DNA of 52,898 bases, from the NCBI GenBank assembly GCA_964543935.1, contig CAZJAK010000007.1, forward strand, positions 1 through 52,898. Reading direction: 5' to 3'. The DNA comes from JAAYDK01 sp964543935. Lineage in GTDB: Bacteria; Spirochaetota; Spirochaetia; Sphaerochaetales; Sphaerochaetaceae. The notes beneath the pieces were generated by a model. It searched no databases. It was not told the DNA's origin and saw nothing but the letters and a program-made list of their open reading frames with translations. This document shows, in pieces, positions 24,519-33,217 of this stretch. The position numbers and the translations under genes are program-made. The stretch's first letter is position 1. Each line of letters opens with the position of its first letter.

Positions 24519-26156
24519 TCAGCGGCCCTCTTCCAACACCCTGAGGATCTCGGGCAACAGTTGCTTCTTGCGGGAGAGGACCCCCGTCAACATGAACTTG
24601 CCCTCACCAACCATCGGATACACCAAAGCCCGTTCGCGCGCAGCAAACGGCGTAGCTAACAGGATGCTCTCTTCCCTGACGACATCGGTGATCATCAACA
24701 TGGCCCAGTCGAGACCGTTCTTCTGCCTGGTCGCTTCCAACTGGACCAAAAAGCGCTCCTTGACCTCATCGACATTCGCCAAGGTGGTGACTTCCACTTG
24801 CCCGATGCCGAAACGCACCCCGAATTCCCGGTAGGTCTTGAAGTCCGACTCCACCACCCGTTTCGGATCGGCGTTGGTGAGCACCGAGGCACTGCTGAAC
24901 AACTGGCGACCGAACTGATCGAAATCGGGGATCGATGCCGATGTGCACAAGGCCCGTACCGCAGAGCGGTCCATGTCGGTAGTGGTGGGGCTTTTGAGCA
25001 ACACGGTGTCGGCGGCGATGCCTGACAGAAGCATCGCTGCCGTCAACGGATCGACTGGCACACCCCAACGCAGGAATTGGTGGTAGACGATGGTGCAGGT
25101 ACTGCCGACCGGTTCGCTGGCAATGAAAATCGGTCCGCGCGTTTTCTCCGCCCCAAGCCGGTGATGGTCGATAATCTCGACCACATCGGCGTCCTCCAAG
25201 CCGTCGATGCTTTGGCTCAGCTCGTTGTGGTCGACCATGATCACCTTCTTGCGCGGCCGTTCCAAGAAGCATCGTCTGGTGACGAATCCGACGTACTTGC
25301 CCTCTTCGAACACAGGCAAACCACGGTATTCCGACTCAACCAACAAGCGCTTGGCGTCGTCGAACAAATCGCCTAGGTTGACCGATGGCGGGGTTTTCCC
25401 CAACAGGTAGCGGACCGGTAAGCACATCCGCAACAACCGGATCGTCTCGGCCGTGTCGTGGTACGAGCGGTAGACCGTTCCCAGGTAGCTGCTAAAATCG
25501 ACCTCGGGCAACACTCCTTGTTCCATCCCGGTCAAGATGATGGCCGGGAACTGCTTGTCAACCGCGTACTGGATGTGGCGTTTGCGATTACCCACCACCA
25601 ACACCGGCAAATCGGGTGCCAAAGCCTCCAGGCGACTACAATACACATCGAATTCCATTGCTCCGGTCATGATGTAGGCCTCGAACCGTTCCGTTTGGGC
25701 ACGTTTTACGAATTCACCTTTGATGACCTCGGCAAAATTTCCCGGTTTGAACACATAACGCGGGCGGGCTCCCGCATTCTCACGCAGGAAGAAGGCGGTG
25801 ATCTCATCAAGGCTCAACAAGCCTACATACTCTTCACCGGACAGGAGTGGAATCACCGAGGCGTGGCGCGAGCCGAAAAACTCGATCAAACGATGGACCG
25901 GTTCTTCGGGTCCCAAGCGCGAGCTATCACGGGTGACGACATCGGCGACCTTTGGCCGGACGTCGCGCATGAACCGCACCGGAGGGATGCCCAAGCGGGT
26001 AAATTGATCTTTGGTCGTTTCATTCATGTGGCCGCACCGCACCGGGATATAGGTGTTGTGCGGATCGACAATGTTTTTCAACCGAGCATAGCACCATGCG
26101 GCGCTGATGGAATCGAGGTCGGGATTGCGGTGTCCCGTCACATAAATCTCGCTCAT
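24519..26156 (-). CDS. ppaC: Manganese-dependent inorganic pyrophosphatase (family II) with CBS and DRTGG inserts
   Basis: Cytoplasmic pyrophosphatase of 545 residues. The DHH-family catalytic core begins with GHRNPDLDS (8-16) and resumes with VDHNE and IDHHR after an insert. The insert of ~250 residues contains a first CBS motif (residues ~70-120), a DRTGG-like domain and a second CBS (to ~310). In family II enzymes such inserts bind adenine nucleotides and regulate activity, AMP/ADP inhibiting and ATP or diadenosine polyphosphates activating. The ATG at 26156 follows GAGGAG by 7 nt. It converges with rel, stops 5 nt apart. Confidence 0.93.
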   Translation of the reverse strand: MSEIYVTGHRNPDLDSISAAWCYARLKNIVDPHNTYIPVRCGHMNETTKDQFTRLGIPPVRFMRDVRPKVADVVTRDSSRLGPEEPVHRLIEFFGSRHASVIPLLSGEEYVGLLSLDEITAFFLRENAGARPRYVFKPGNFAEVIKGEFVKRAQTERFEAYIMTGAMEFDVYCSRLEALAPDLPVLVVGNRKRHIQYAVDKQFPAIILTGMEQGVLPEVDFSSYLGTVYRSYHDTAETIRLLRMCLPVRYLLGKTPPSVNLGDLFDDAKRLLVESEYRGLPVFEEGKYVGFVTRRCFLERPRKKVIMVDHNELSQSIDGLEDADVVEIIDHHRLGAEKTRGPIFIASEPVGSTCTIVYHQFLRWGVPVDPLTAAMLLSGIAADTVLLKSPTTTDMDRSAVRALCTSASIPDFDQFGRQLFSSASVLTNADPKRVVESDFKTYREFGVRFGIGQVEVTTLANVDEVKERFLVQLEATRQKNGLDWAMLMITDVVREESILLATPFAARERALVYPMVGEGKFMLTGVLSRKKQLLPEILRVLEEGR

Positions 26157-26213
26157 CTGGACGCTCCTCGACAACATCCTAGAACACAATCCGACTCAGG
26201 TGCAATCGCCTGT

Positions 26214-26870
26214 TCACCCGATTATGAAGCGCAAACCGCTAAAAAACAGCGCTTGGACTAGCACTATCAAGGTAGCGACCCGACTTGGCGCATGCAGGCG
26301 CATGGCACGGAACAGCGCGGCGAACACCATGGCGATCACGCCCCAAGCCACATAATTGTGCAGCGGGACGACAACACCGTCCCATGTCCAATAATCCAGG
26401 GCAATGGCGACCGGTTCCATGATCCAATCGAATCCGACTGCAAGCAAGCCGGTCGAGACGATGATCAGCGGCGTGTTGCTCGTGATGCGCTCCATCAACG
26501 CGATACACCCCACGATGATCACTGTCCAATTCAAACCGATGACCAACGGGACCTCGAACAGGCGCAAGCCCAACGTCTCTCCGTAGGCATATGAACCGAA
26601 GATCAAACCGGTGGCCACACCGATGATTTCAAGCACCAAAGTGAAAGCTGCCGTGATGATGACCCAAAGAGCCAACCGGGCATCATGCACCAAGGCGACC
26701 GGTGCGTAGGCGACCACCACGGTCAGGAAAATCGTCAGGGGAGTCAACGCCATCATCAAGGGAAACAGCGCATCGACGGCATGGCCGACCAAGCCAATCA
26801 GATAGAATGGTGGTAACAGCATTGCCACGATACGGTCGTAGCGTTGGACCTGTGGCAGCTTGGCGTCCAT
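26214..26870 (-). CDS. cruF: Carotenoid biosynthesis membrane protein, CruF/DUF422 type
   Basis: Integral membrane protein of 218 residues with about seven hydrophobic segments and the family-typical GSYAYGETLGLRLFEVPLVI and DWIMEPVAIALDYW stretches. CruF-type proteins hydrate the psi ends of acyclic carotenoids (1,2-hydratase). The start is taken at the ATG that overlaps the crtB stop as TGATG, with GGGG 8 nt upstream; ATGs at 26879 and 26915 are alternatives. Last gene of the crtI-crtB-cruF operon, so the pigment is probably an acyclic, hydroxylated carotenoid; that product is inferred. Confidence 0.85.
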   Translation of the reverse strand: MDAKLPQVQRYDRIVAMLLPPFYLIGLVGHAVDALFPLMMALTPLTIFLTVVVAYAPVALVHDARLALWVIITAAFTLVLEIIGVATGLIFGSYAYGETLGLRLFEVPLVIGLNWTVIIVGCIALMERITSNTPLIIVSTGLLAVGFDWIMEPVAIALDYWTWDGVVVPLHNYVAWGVIAMVFAALFRAMRLHAPSRVATLIVLVQALFFSGLRFIIG

Positions 26871-27703
26871 CAGGAGCATCCCCGGCACAAGCCGAGCATA
26901 TGGGACAAGCCGCATAAAATGATGCGGCGTTTGGTCGGCTTCACTTTGCGTCGGAACACCACCATCGGATCGGATGCGATGATCTTGGCTGTCCAGCAAT
27001 ACATGTCGGCCGCGGTCATGATGGGGATGCGGCAGCGCCATGGGATGAAGCGGTAGCCTGTGGCTGCTATCCGTTGCCACATCCGGTAGCGCTCGATTTC
27101 CTTGCGGATGAAGGCATGGAAAGCCGCTGGATCACGTTCGGCATCGGACAGCAACAGACCGCCCAAGGGGCTGTCGCCCAAGGGGAGGTACCTGCGCCCC
27201 AACCGGTTGTCCTCGTCGATGTCGCGGATGAAATTGATGTATTGCATCGCTCGGCCTAGCATGGCGGCCTGAGGCAATGCTTCGTCCGGCAAATCCATGA
27301 TCTTGGCCATGAACAAGCCGATGACTTCAGCCGATCCATAGATGTAGGCCAACGTGTCGTCCACTGTTCGGCAGGGCTTATGGTCGAGGTCATGCCGCAT
27401 CGAATCCAAGAAGGCCTCCGTCCAAGCCGGGTCGAACTTTTTACGGCGCTGCAGCTCAATGAAAGTATCGATGATGCGGTCCCCGCACGGTTCGCCAACT
27501 TCCCAAGCGTGCCGGTAACGTGTGCTGAAATCGATGAAACGCTGTGGATCGACCGGTTGTTCGTCAACCAGATTGTCGGCCACCCGTACGAAGCCGTACA
27601 AGATGTAGACATCCTCGCGGATCGGCTTCGGAAAAAACAACGAGCTGAAGTAATAGGTGGTGCTCCCTTTGCGGAACACCTTGTGATGTTCGTCATGGAG
27701 CAT
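26870..27703 (-). CDS. crtB: Phytoene/squalene synthase family protein
   Basis: Prenyl condensing enzyme of 277 residues. The two Asp-rich substrate-binding motifs are seen as RVADNLVDE (residues ~40-48) and IRDIDED (~165-171), with YGSAEVIGLFM between them, as in bacterial phytoene or diapophytoene synthases. It joins two C20 (or C15) diphosphates head to head. It overlaps crtI by 11 nt and cruF by one base, so all three are coupled. Chain length of the product cannot be decided here. Confidence 0.92.
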   Translation of the reverse strand: MLHDEHHKVFRKGSTTYYFSSLFFPKPIREDVYILYGFVRVADNLVDEQPVDPQRFIDFSTRYRHAWEVGEPCGDRIIDTFIELQRRKKFDPAWTEAFLDSMRHDLDHKPCRTVDDTLAYIYGSAEVIGLFMAKIMDLPDEALPQAAMLGRAMQYINFIRDIDEDNRLGRRYLPLGDSPLGGLLLSDAERDPAAFHAFIRKEIERYRMWQRIAATGYRFIPWRCRIPIMTAADMYCWTAKIIASDPMVVFRRKVKPTKRRIILCGLSHMLGLCRGCS

Positions 27704-29168
27704 AGCTGGCCTTCACCGCCTTGGCGGCCAATTCGGATGCGATGAGCACCATCGGGACCCCGATGCCTGGATGGGTATACTGCCCGGTAAAGAACAAGTT
27801 GGCGACCCGCTTGCTACGGCTGGCCGGCCTGAACACCGCCGTCTGGAACAACGTGTGCGACAAGCCGAGGGCCGTGCCCTTGAAGGCGTGGTAGTCGGCG
27901 ATAAAGTCGCGTTGGGTGTAGATACGCTTGACGACCACGTCCCGGTCCAAGTCCTCGCCGGTGATCGAGTGTACATGATCGCGCACAAGGTCCCAATACT
28001 GCTGGCGCTGCTCGTCCGTATCGGCCATCCCCGGGGCCGTCGGGACCAGCAAGAATACGTTCTCCGCTCCTGTCGGAGCCGAACCAGGATCGGTTTTGGA
28101 GATGCAACTGAGGTAAAAGCAGGGGTCGGAAGGCCACGTCGGTTGTTTGAAGATGGCATCGAAGTGGCCGGTCCAATCCTTGGAGAAATAGAGGTTGTGG
28201 TGTTCCAAGCCCTCCAAGCGCCGGTTGATGCCCACATAGGCGATGAACATCGATGGGGCCACGACCCGGCGCTCCCAGTAGGCCTTTGAATACATGGCAT
28301 GCTCGGGCGGCAACAAGGCAGTGTCGACATGGTGGTAATCGGCTGAGGAGACCACCACGTCGGCTGCATACTGGCCGAGTGAGGTCTCGATACCGACGGC
28401 TTGCGAATTCTTCACGATGATGCGCCGGACCTCCTCTTGGGTGTGGAGGGTCACCCCCTGCTCCCGGCACAACTTGGCGAAGCCAGTGGCGGCTCCGGCC
28501 ATGCCCCCTTCGGGGAAGTACACCCCCAACCCCAAGTCGACATGCGACATGATCGAGTAAATCGCCGGAGCGTCGGCAGGATCGGTACCGAGGAACACCA
28601 TGGCGTACTCAAGGATTTGACGGGCTCTGCGATCGCTGAAATAGGAACCTACGAACGAATCAAGTTTCTTAAAGACGCCAAGGCGCAAGCCTTCGGTCAG
28701 GATCCTGCGGTTGAAGAACTGTCCGATATGGCGGTAGTCGCGGTACAGGAAATCCTGCATGGCCACGTCGTATTTATAACCGGCTTGGGCGATGTAGCGG
28801 TCCAACGTCGCCCCTCCGTTGGGTTCGAAGGTGTCGAACAAACGTCGGTTATCATCGGGGCGGGGTGTGAGCAAAGCCGTCTCACCACCACCGAAAAACA
28901 CTTTGTAATAGGGATCCAACGGCAACAAGGAATAATATTCTTTGCGGTGTGTGCCGAACAATGAGAAATAGCGTTCGAATACCTCGGGCATGAGGTACCA
29001 GGAAGGGCCCAAGTCGAAGGTGAAACCTTCTGTCTTCCAGTGCCGCGCCCTGCCTCCCAAGTCATCCAACCGTTCGAAGAGGTGCACGTCATAACCGTCT
29101 TGCGCCAACAAGGCGGCGCAACTCAGTCCGCCGAAACCGCCACCGATGACGATCACTTTTTTTGACAT
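27693..29168 (-). CDS. crtI: Phytoene desaturase family FAD-dependent oxidoreductase
   Basis: FAD enzyme of 491 residues. The dinucleotide-binding GGGFGGLSCAALLAQDG (residues 8-24) and the C-terminal signature FTGQYTHPGIGVPM are those of CrtI-type desaturases, which introduce conjugated double bases-pair bonds into colourless phytoene to give coloured lycopene-type products. First gene of the carotenoid operon and divergent from rpiB. The ATG is not preceded by a strong ribosome-binding site. A TATAAA near 29190-29195 on the minus strand may be the -10. Confidence 0.94.
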   Translation of the reverse strand: MSKKVIVIGGGFGGLSCAALLAQDGYDVHLFERLDDLGGRARHWKTEGFTFDLGPSWYLMPEVFERYFSLFGTHRKEYYSLLPLDPYYKVFFGGGETALLTPRPDDNRRLFDTFEPNGGATLDRYIAQAGYKYDVAMQDFLYRDYRHIGQFFNRRILTEGLRLGVFKKLDSFVGSYFSDRRARQILEYAMVFLGTDPADAPAIYSIMSHVDLGLGVYFPEGGMAGAATGFAKLCREQGVTLHTQEEVRRIIVKNSQAVGIETSLGQYAADVVVSSADYHHVDTALLPPEHAMYSKAYWERRVVAPSMFIAYVGINRRLEGLEHHNLYFSKDWTGHFDAIFKQPTWPSDPCFYLSCISKTDPGSAPTGAENVFLLVPTAPGMADTDEQRQQYWDLVRDHVHSITGEDLDRDVVVKRIYTQRDFIADYHAFKGTALGLSHTLFQTAVFRPASRSKRVANLFFTGQYTHPGIGVPMVLIASELAAKAVKASYAP

Positions 29169-29219
29169 GATTCAACGATACAGCAGCTTTATAATTGATG
29201 CAACCGGATTCAGGCCCGC

Positions 29220-29249
29220 TTGACCGCCTCTGGCTTTCCATAGGACAAT
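29220..29249 (+). promoter_or_regulatory. rpiB promoter
   Basis: TTGACC (29220-29225) and GACAAT (29244-29249) with an 18-nt spacer, about 30 nt before the rpiB ATG. Moderate match. Confidence 0.4.
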
Positions 29250-29279
29250 AAGGCAGGTTCAATCAACAGGAGTGGCACG

Positions 29280-29723
29280 ATGGGAAAAGTGGTGATCGCG
29301 AACGATCATGGGGCGGTGGAGCTTGCCAAGCAGTTGGCCGATCATCTGGTCAAGCGTGGTTATGAGGTGAACCATCTGGGGGTGATGAGCGCCCAATCGG
29401 TCGATTACCCCGACATGGCCGCTTTGGCTTGCAAAGAGTACCTTGAAGGCGGCTATGAATTCGGTATCGTGTGTTGCGGGACCGGCATCGGGATTTCCAT
29501 CTCGGCCAACAAGATTGACGGGATCCTGTGCGCTTTGCCCCAGAACACGTTCGCGGCGACAATGGCGAAAGCCCACAACAATGCCAATTTCCTGGCTTTT
29601 GGCGGGCGCATCGCCTATCAAGACAGCGTGACCGACATGCTCGATGCTTTCATCGACACCACCTTTGAAGGCGGCCGCCACGCGACGCGGGTGGGCAAGA
29701 TGGTTGCTCTGGAGCGGTGTTGA
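29280..29723 (+). CDS. rpiB: Ribose-5-phosphate isomerase B (RpiB/LacAB family)
   Basis: Sugar-phosphate isomerase of 147 residues, typical length. The phosphate-binding ANDHG (7-11) and the CCGTGIGIS loop with catalytic Cys66 are present, the same number as in E. coli RpiB. It interconverts ribose 5-phosphate and ribulose 5-phosphate in the pentose phosphate pathway. AGGAG lies just before the ATG. Monocistronic by context: divergent from crtI and convergent with the small envelope protein gene. Confidence 0.93.
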   Translation: MGKVVIANDHGAVELAKQLADHLVKRGYEVNHLGVMSAQSVDYPDMAALACKEYLEGGYEFGIVCCGTGIGISISANKIDGILCALPQNTFAATMAKAHNNANFLAFGGRIAYQDSVTDMLDAFIDTTFEGGRHATRVGKMVALERC

Positions 29724-29727
29724 TCCC

Positions 29728-30276
29728 TTAGCGCAACGCATCCCGCCATGTACCGGCCAGATAGATGTCGGTCAGCATGAAATTCCACACGAACGAGAGA
29801 CGGTTGTTGTGGAGGTTCCAATCCAACCCGACCGTCAAAAAGCGATCCCGCTTGCCGACATGGCTCGTCCCCACCGTCACCGGCGTCAATTTGACGAACA
29901 AGGAATCGGGCTGGAACAAGCCCGAGTCGTTATGGGTGCCGGCCAGCATGCCGGCACTGACGAGCATGTTCACACCCGATCCAGCATACCCCTCTGTATC
30001 CCAACGCTTGCCGAGCAAGGAATAGGCCACGTCGAAGCCCAGTTGCACATCCCCGAAGGGCCTCGGGGTGATCTCCGATTGGGTGAACAGGTTGACCTCC
30101 ACACGTTCGGTCACCCCAGCTGTCAGGCCAAGGTGGACGTGCAAGCCGTTGCGGTAATAGCTGTCGAACAACCCGACATGGCCGAACGTAAGGCCCACAT
30201 CGGCAGCACCCACGGGTAACAGTGTTGCCACCAAGATGATGGCCAGCAGGCGAAAGACTCGAAGTACGCGCGTCAT
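29728..30276 (-). CDS. Small envelope protein, predicted outer-membrane or periplasmic
   Basis: Protein of 182 residues with a signal peptide (cleavage likely after VGA near residue 24) and alternating hydrophobic/polar strands afterwards, as in a small beta-barrel. A GAAAGGAGG lies before the ATG. It is last of a five-gene leftward run starting with fic, and follows a sister protein of similar size by 11 nt. No family recognised. Confidence 0.7.
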   Translation of the reverse strand: MTRVLRVFRLLAIILVATLLPVGAADVGLTFGHVGLFDSYYRNGLHVHLGLTAGVTERVEVNLFTQSEITPRPFGDVQLGFDVAYSLLGKRWDTEGYAGSGVNMLVSAGMLAGTHNDSGLFQPDSLFVKLTPVTVGTSHVGKRDRFLTVGLDWNLHNNRLSFVWNFMLTDIYLAGTWRDALR

Positions 30277-30287
30277 GCCGCCTCCTT

Positions 30288-30815
30288 TCACCACACCAGA
30301 TAGGAGAACCGCCACAAGGTGACTCCCCAGCTGTCCATCGTTTTAGCATCGAGGTTGAATGTCACGAATGGCGACACCCAAGTATAGATTGCATCTTTTT
30401 CGGATAACCTCAGCAACGAGAGTCCGACGGAAAGGTAGACCGCCTCCGGGTGGCGCAACCTCCACTGCAGGTCCAGCGAAACTGCCGGAGCATAGGCGGT
30501 CAGGTTGGTCGGCATGAGGAAACCGAACGGATGCTGCAAGGTGCGCAGGACGGTCAATTCAACTCCAGCCGACAGGTCGTGCAGGACCAACACCGAGCCA
30601 ACGGTGGCAATGCTCAGGTCGGCCCGTACCGCTGGATCGAAATGCTTCCAACCGAACGGTTGCATCACGAGTCCCAAACCGATGGAGCTGTAAGCTGCAT
30701 CGGCAGACACTAAGGGAGCCGTTCCCCCGACCGACCAGCCATATCCCGCTGTCGGTGCTGCCGGCAGACAGAGGGTGAGCGCGAGCAGCATGAAAAGCAC
30801 TGTCATGCCACGCAT
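30288..30815 (-). CDS. Small outer-membrane-like protein
   Basis: Protein of 175 residues with a signal peptide (cleavage after PTA near residue 23) and predicted beta-strands. The C-terminus LWRFSYLVW has the alternating hydrophobic pattern ending in an aromatic residue typical of outer-membrane beta-barrels. The ATG has GGGAGG upstream and starts one base after the phospholipase D stop, implying coupled translation. It pairs with the next protein; function unknown. Confidence 0.72.
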   Translation of the reverse strand: MRGMTVLFMLLALTLCLPAAPTAGYGWSVGGTAPLVSADAAYSSIGLGLVMQPFGWKHFDPAVRADLSIATVGSVLVLHDLSAGVELTVLRTLQHPFGFLMPTNLTAYAPAVSLDLQWRLRHPEAVYLSVGLSLLRLSEKDAIYTWVSPFVTFNLDAKTMDSWGVTLWRFSYLVW

Positions 30816-30816
30816 C

Positions 30817-32121
30817 TCAACCTCCCACAAAGGTGAACAGATAGTTGGGAAGCACCTCGAGTCGTCGCCATCCCAATGCCTCTTGCCGGGTGATGCGGCG
30901 CGATTGGGCAAACAGTTGTTCGAGATGGCTCTTGGCCATATCTGCGAACGAACGGTTCTCGACCACGACGCTTAACTCGTTGGACAAGTTCATCGAGCGG
31001 TAGTTGTAATTCGACGACCCCACCATCACATAGTCGTCATCGACCACCATGAGCTTCTCATGCAGCAACGGGTAGCTGTAGCCTTCGCGTGGCTCGACCT
31101 CGCGATACAACTCGATGCCCATATCGATCAAGTCCAACGCAGCGTACTGTACAGCCAAACGGTTCTCCACCCGCATGTCCCATGGAACGAGCATCTTGAC
31201 AACCACCCCGCGTCCGACAGCCCGACGCACCGAATCCTGCATCGTTTTATCGAGGAACGGGAGGAATGGGAGCAGGGTGATCTCCCGGTCGGCAGCGTCG
31301 AACAAGCCCAGGAACATCGCCTTGACCGACTCGTTGCGGCCGAACTGGTCGGCCACCCAAGCCCGTGAAACCCCTTTCCCGACAACAGGCCGCTGCTGGT
31401 CATCGACGAGGGTGGCAAGTTGGACCTCATCCCATGAATTGTCGTTCCAAAACTGCACGAAATTTTGGCTGAGCAGATGGGCAAGCTGTTCCGATTGGAA
31501 CACATGCATCGAGTCGCGCTGTCCGTCGGGCAGGCTCGAATCATTGAGTGAGACATAATTGAAATTCATGCCGCCAAGGGCCACCACCTTGGTGTCGATG
31601 ATCAAGAACTTGCGGTGCTCACGCAGCATCAAGCCGCCAAGCATCAGGATGCGTTCCCCTGTGAACGGATTGAACTCCAGCACATGTACGCCGTCTTGCC
31701 TCAAGCTGTGCAGGCTGCGCATCTTTTCGCTGGAGGCGGTGTACTCCAAATTGGATATCGAGTCGAAAATGAGGTAGACCGGAATCCCTTGGCGGGCTTT
31801 GGCCGCCAAAGCATCCAGCACGATGGCCGATTGGGGGCTCCACGAGCCGAGAAACACTGTCGCAATAACCGAACGCTGAGCCGAAGCGATGAGATCGGCC
31901 GCTCGGTTGGCCCAGCGGTCGCCTTCGAAGATCGATTCGGGGGTGTCCACCGCCACTTCAGGCAGAGCGAAAGCCTCCATCGCTTCGGCAACTTCCAAGT
32001 CGGGGCCCACCTCTTGATACGGGATGGTGAAGGTTGTGCATGAACAGGCCAAGCAGATGACAACGAGAACCACACACAGCGACGTTGGGAGGTGAGGATG
32101 GGAAACATCCCGGGATGTCAT
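30817..32121 (-). CDS. Phospholipase D-family lipoprotein
   Basis: Protein of 434 residues with two HKD motifs: His169-Lys171-Asp176 (HRKFLIID) and His354-Lys356-Asp361 (HEKLMVVD, followed by GSSN). Both catalytic halves are intact, as in cardiolipin synthase/phospholipase D enzymes that transfer or hydrolyse phosphatidyl groups. The N-terminus is a signal sequence with a Cys-rich end (CLACSC) resembling a spirochaetal lipobox, so the enzyme probably faces the periplasm. The start overlaps the stop of the HAD-cytidine deaminase gene as ATGA. Downstream genes encode envelope proteins, suggesting an envelope lipid role. Confidence 0.88.
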   Translation of the reverse strand: MTSRDVSHPHLPTSLCVVLVVICLACSCTTFTIPYQEVGPDLEVAEAMEAFALPEVAVDTPESIFEGDRWANRAADLIASAQRSVIATVFLGSWSPQSAIVLDALAAKARQGIPVYLIFDSISNLEYTASSEKMRSLHSLRQDGVHVLEFNPFTGERILMLGGLMLREHRKFLIIDTKVVALGGMNFNYVSLNDSSLPDGQRDSMHVFQSEQLAHLLSQNFVQFWNDNSWDEVQLATLVDDQQRPVVGKGVSRAWVADQFGRNESVKAMFLGLFDAADREITLLPFLPFLDKTMQDSVRRAVGRGVVVKMLVPWDMRVENRLAVQYAALDLIDMGIELYREVEPREGYSYPLLHEKLMVVDDDYVMVGSSNYNYRSMNLSNELSVVVENRSFADMAKSHLEQLFAQSRRITRQEALGWRRLEVLPNYLFTFVGG

Positions 32122-33194
32122 GGCCGTTTGCCTCGCTGGGAGGGGAAGATGAACGGATAAGGCAGCAATTCATCAAAGCGGTAGCGCCTGCCCTGACCCC
32201 TGAGGTCGTACAGGTTGATCTCGCTATCTTTTGTGCAAAATTCAGCCAAGACCTGCAGACAGTTGGCGCACGGCGGTGCCGGAGGATCATCATCCGACAC
32301 CACGACCACCATGTCCACCGTCAGGTCGCCTTCGGTCGAGATGGCCTTCATGATGGCTCCCCGTTCGGCGCAGATGGTCGCGCCGTACGAGGAGTTCTCC
32401 ACATTGCACCCTCCGTAGACCGAACCGGTGGCTGCGCTTACCACGGCAGCTCCGACTTTGAAGTGGGAATAGGGGGTGTATGCATGCAAACGGGTCTTAT
32501 AAGCCTCCTCACGGGCGTACAAGCGGACGAGGTGGCGGTTGAATGCGGTCGGCTCGCTGAAATTTTCGATGTCGTCAAGGGTGGCGATGACTGCATCGGC
32601 TCCGACTCGGCGCAACCGCTCAGCTTCAAAACTCGTGGTGAGGGCCACGCACGATGCCCCGGCGGCTTTGGCGGCTTGCACGCCATTGACTGCGTCCTCG
32701 AACACCACGCAGTCGGAGGCGCAAAGACCCAACCCTTCGGCGGCTTTCAGGTAGATGTCGGGGAATGGTTTCTTCCGTTCGATGTCCTTGCCGTTGAGCA
32801 CGACCTTGAACCAGGCCGGATCGAGGTTCATCACCTTGAGGTTGATTTCCATTTTCAGGCGGTCGGCACTGGTGGCGATCGCCATGGGGATGCCGGCGTT
32901 GTGGGCGTTCGTCAACAGACGCAACACACCCGGCAACACCCCTTCATTGCCGCTGATGAGCCGTTCATAGATCCGGTAGGTCTCGACCTTGGCCTCTTCG
33001 ATGGACAGCCCGACACCGTATATGTGGGCAACACCACCGAGGTAGCGGTCTTCACCCGCTCCCACGAAGGGGATGAAGTCTTCCGGTTTGACCGTCACTC
33101 CAATGCTGGCAAAGAATTCGACTGCTGCTTGATTGATGTATCGTTCGGAGTCGATGAGGACTCCATCCACGTCGAAGAGAATGCCTTTGACCAT
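32118..33194 (-). CDS. Fusion of HAD-family phosphatase and cytidine deaminase
   Basis: Two-domain protein of 358 residues. Residues 1-215 form a beta-phosphoglucomutase-like HAD hydrolase: nucleophile Asp8 and Asp10 in FDVDGVLIDS, the second motif IATSADR, Lys142 region KKPFPDIY and FEDAVNG. Residues ~218-350 are a cytidine deaminase: PYSHFKVGAA, NVENSSYG, the zinc/catalytic CAE (Cys275, Glu277) and PCANC (Cys309, Cys312). All key residues of both are present. A plausible combined role is removing phosphate from a nucleotide or sugar phosphate and deaminating (deoxy)cytidine in pyrimidine salvage. GGAAGG precedes the ATG. First described reading here is from motifs only. Confidence 0.9.
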   Translation of the reverse strand: MVKGILFDVDGVLIDSERYINQAAVEFFASIGVTVKPEDFIPFVGAGEDRYLGGVAHIYGVGLSIEEAKVETYRIYERLISGNEGVLPGVLRLLTNAHNAGIPMAIATSADRLKMEINLKVMNLDPAWFKVVLNGKDIERKKPFPDIYLKAAEGLGLCASDCVVFEDAVNGVQAAKAAGASCVALTTSFEAERLRRVGADAVIATLDDIENFSEPTAFNRHLVRLYAREEAYKTRLHAYTPYSHFKVGAAVVSAATGSVYGGCNVENSSYGATICAERGAIMKAISTEGDLTVDMVVVVSDDDPPAPPCANCLQVLAEFCTKDSEINLYDLRGQGRRYRFDELLPYPFIFPSQRGKRP

Positions 33195-33217
33195 GTAAAC
33201 CTTCCTTGATTCCTACC

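Noticed and set aside
32085..33209. 374-codon plus-strand frame opposite the HAD-deaminase fusion
   Set aside because: Shadow of a gene whose motifs are all intact on the other strand; no ribosome-binding site or family.
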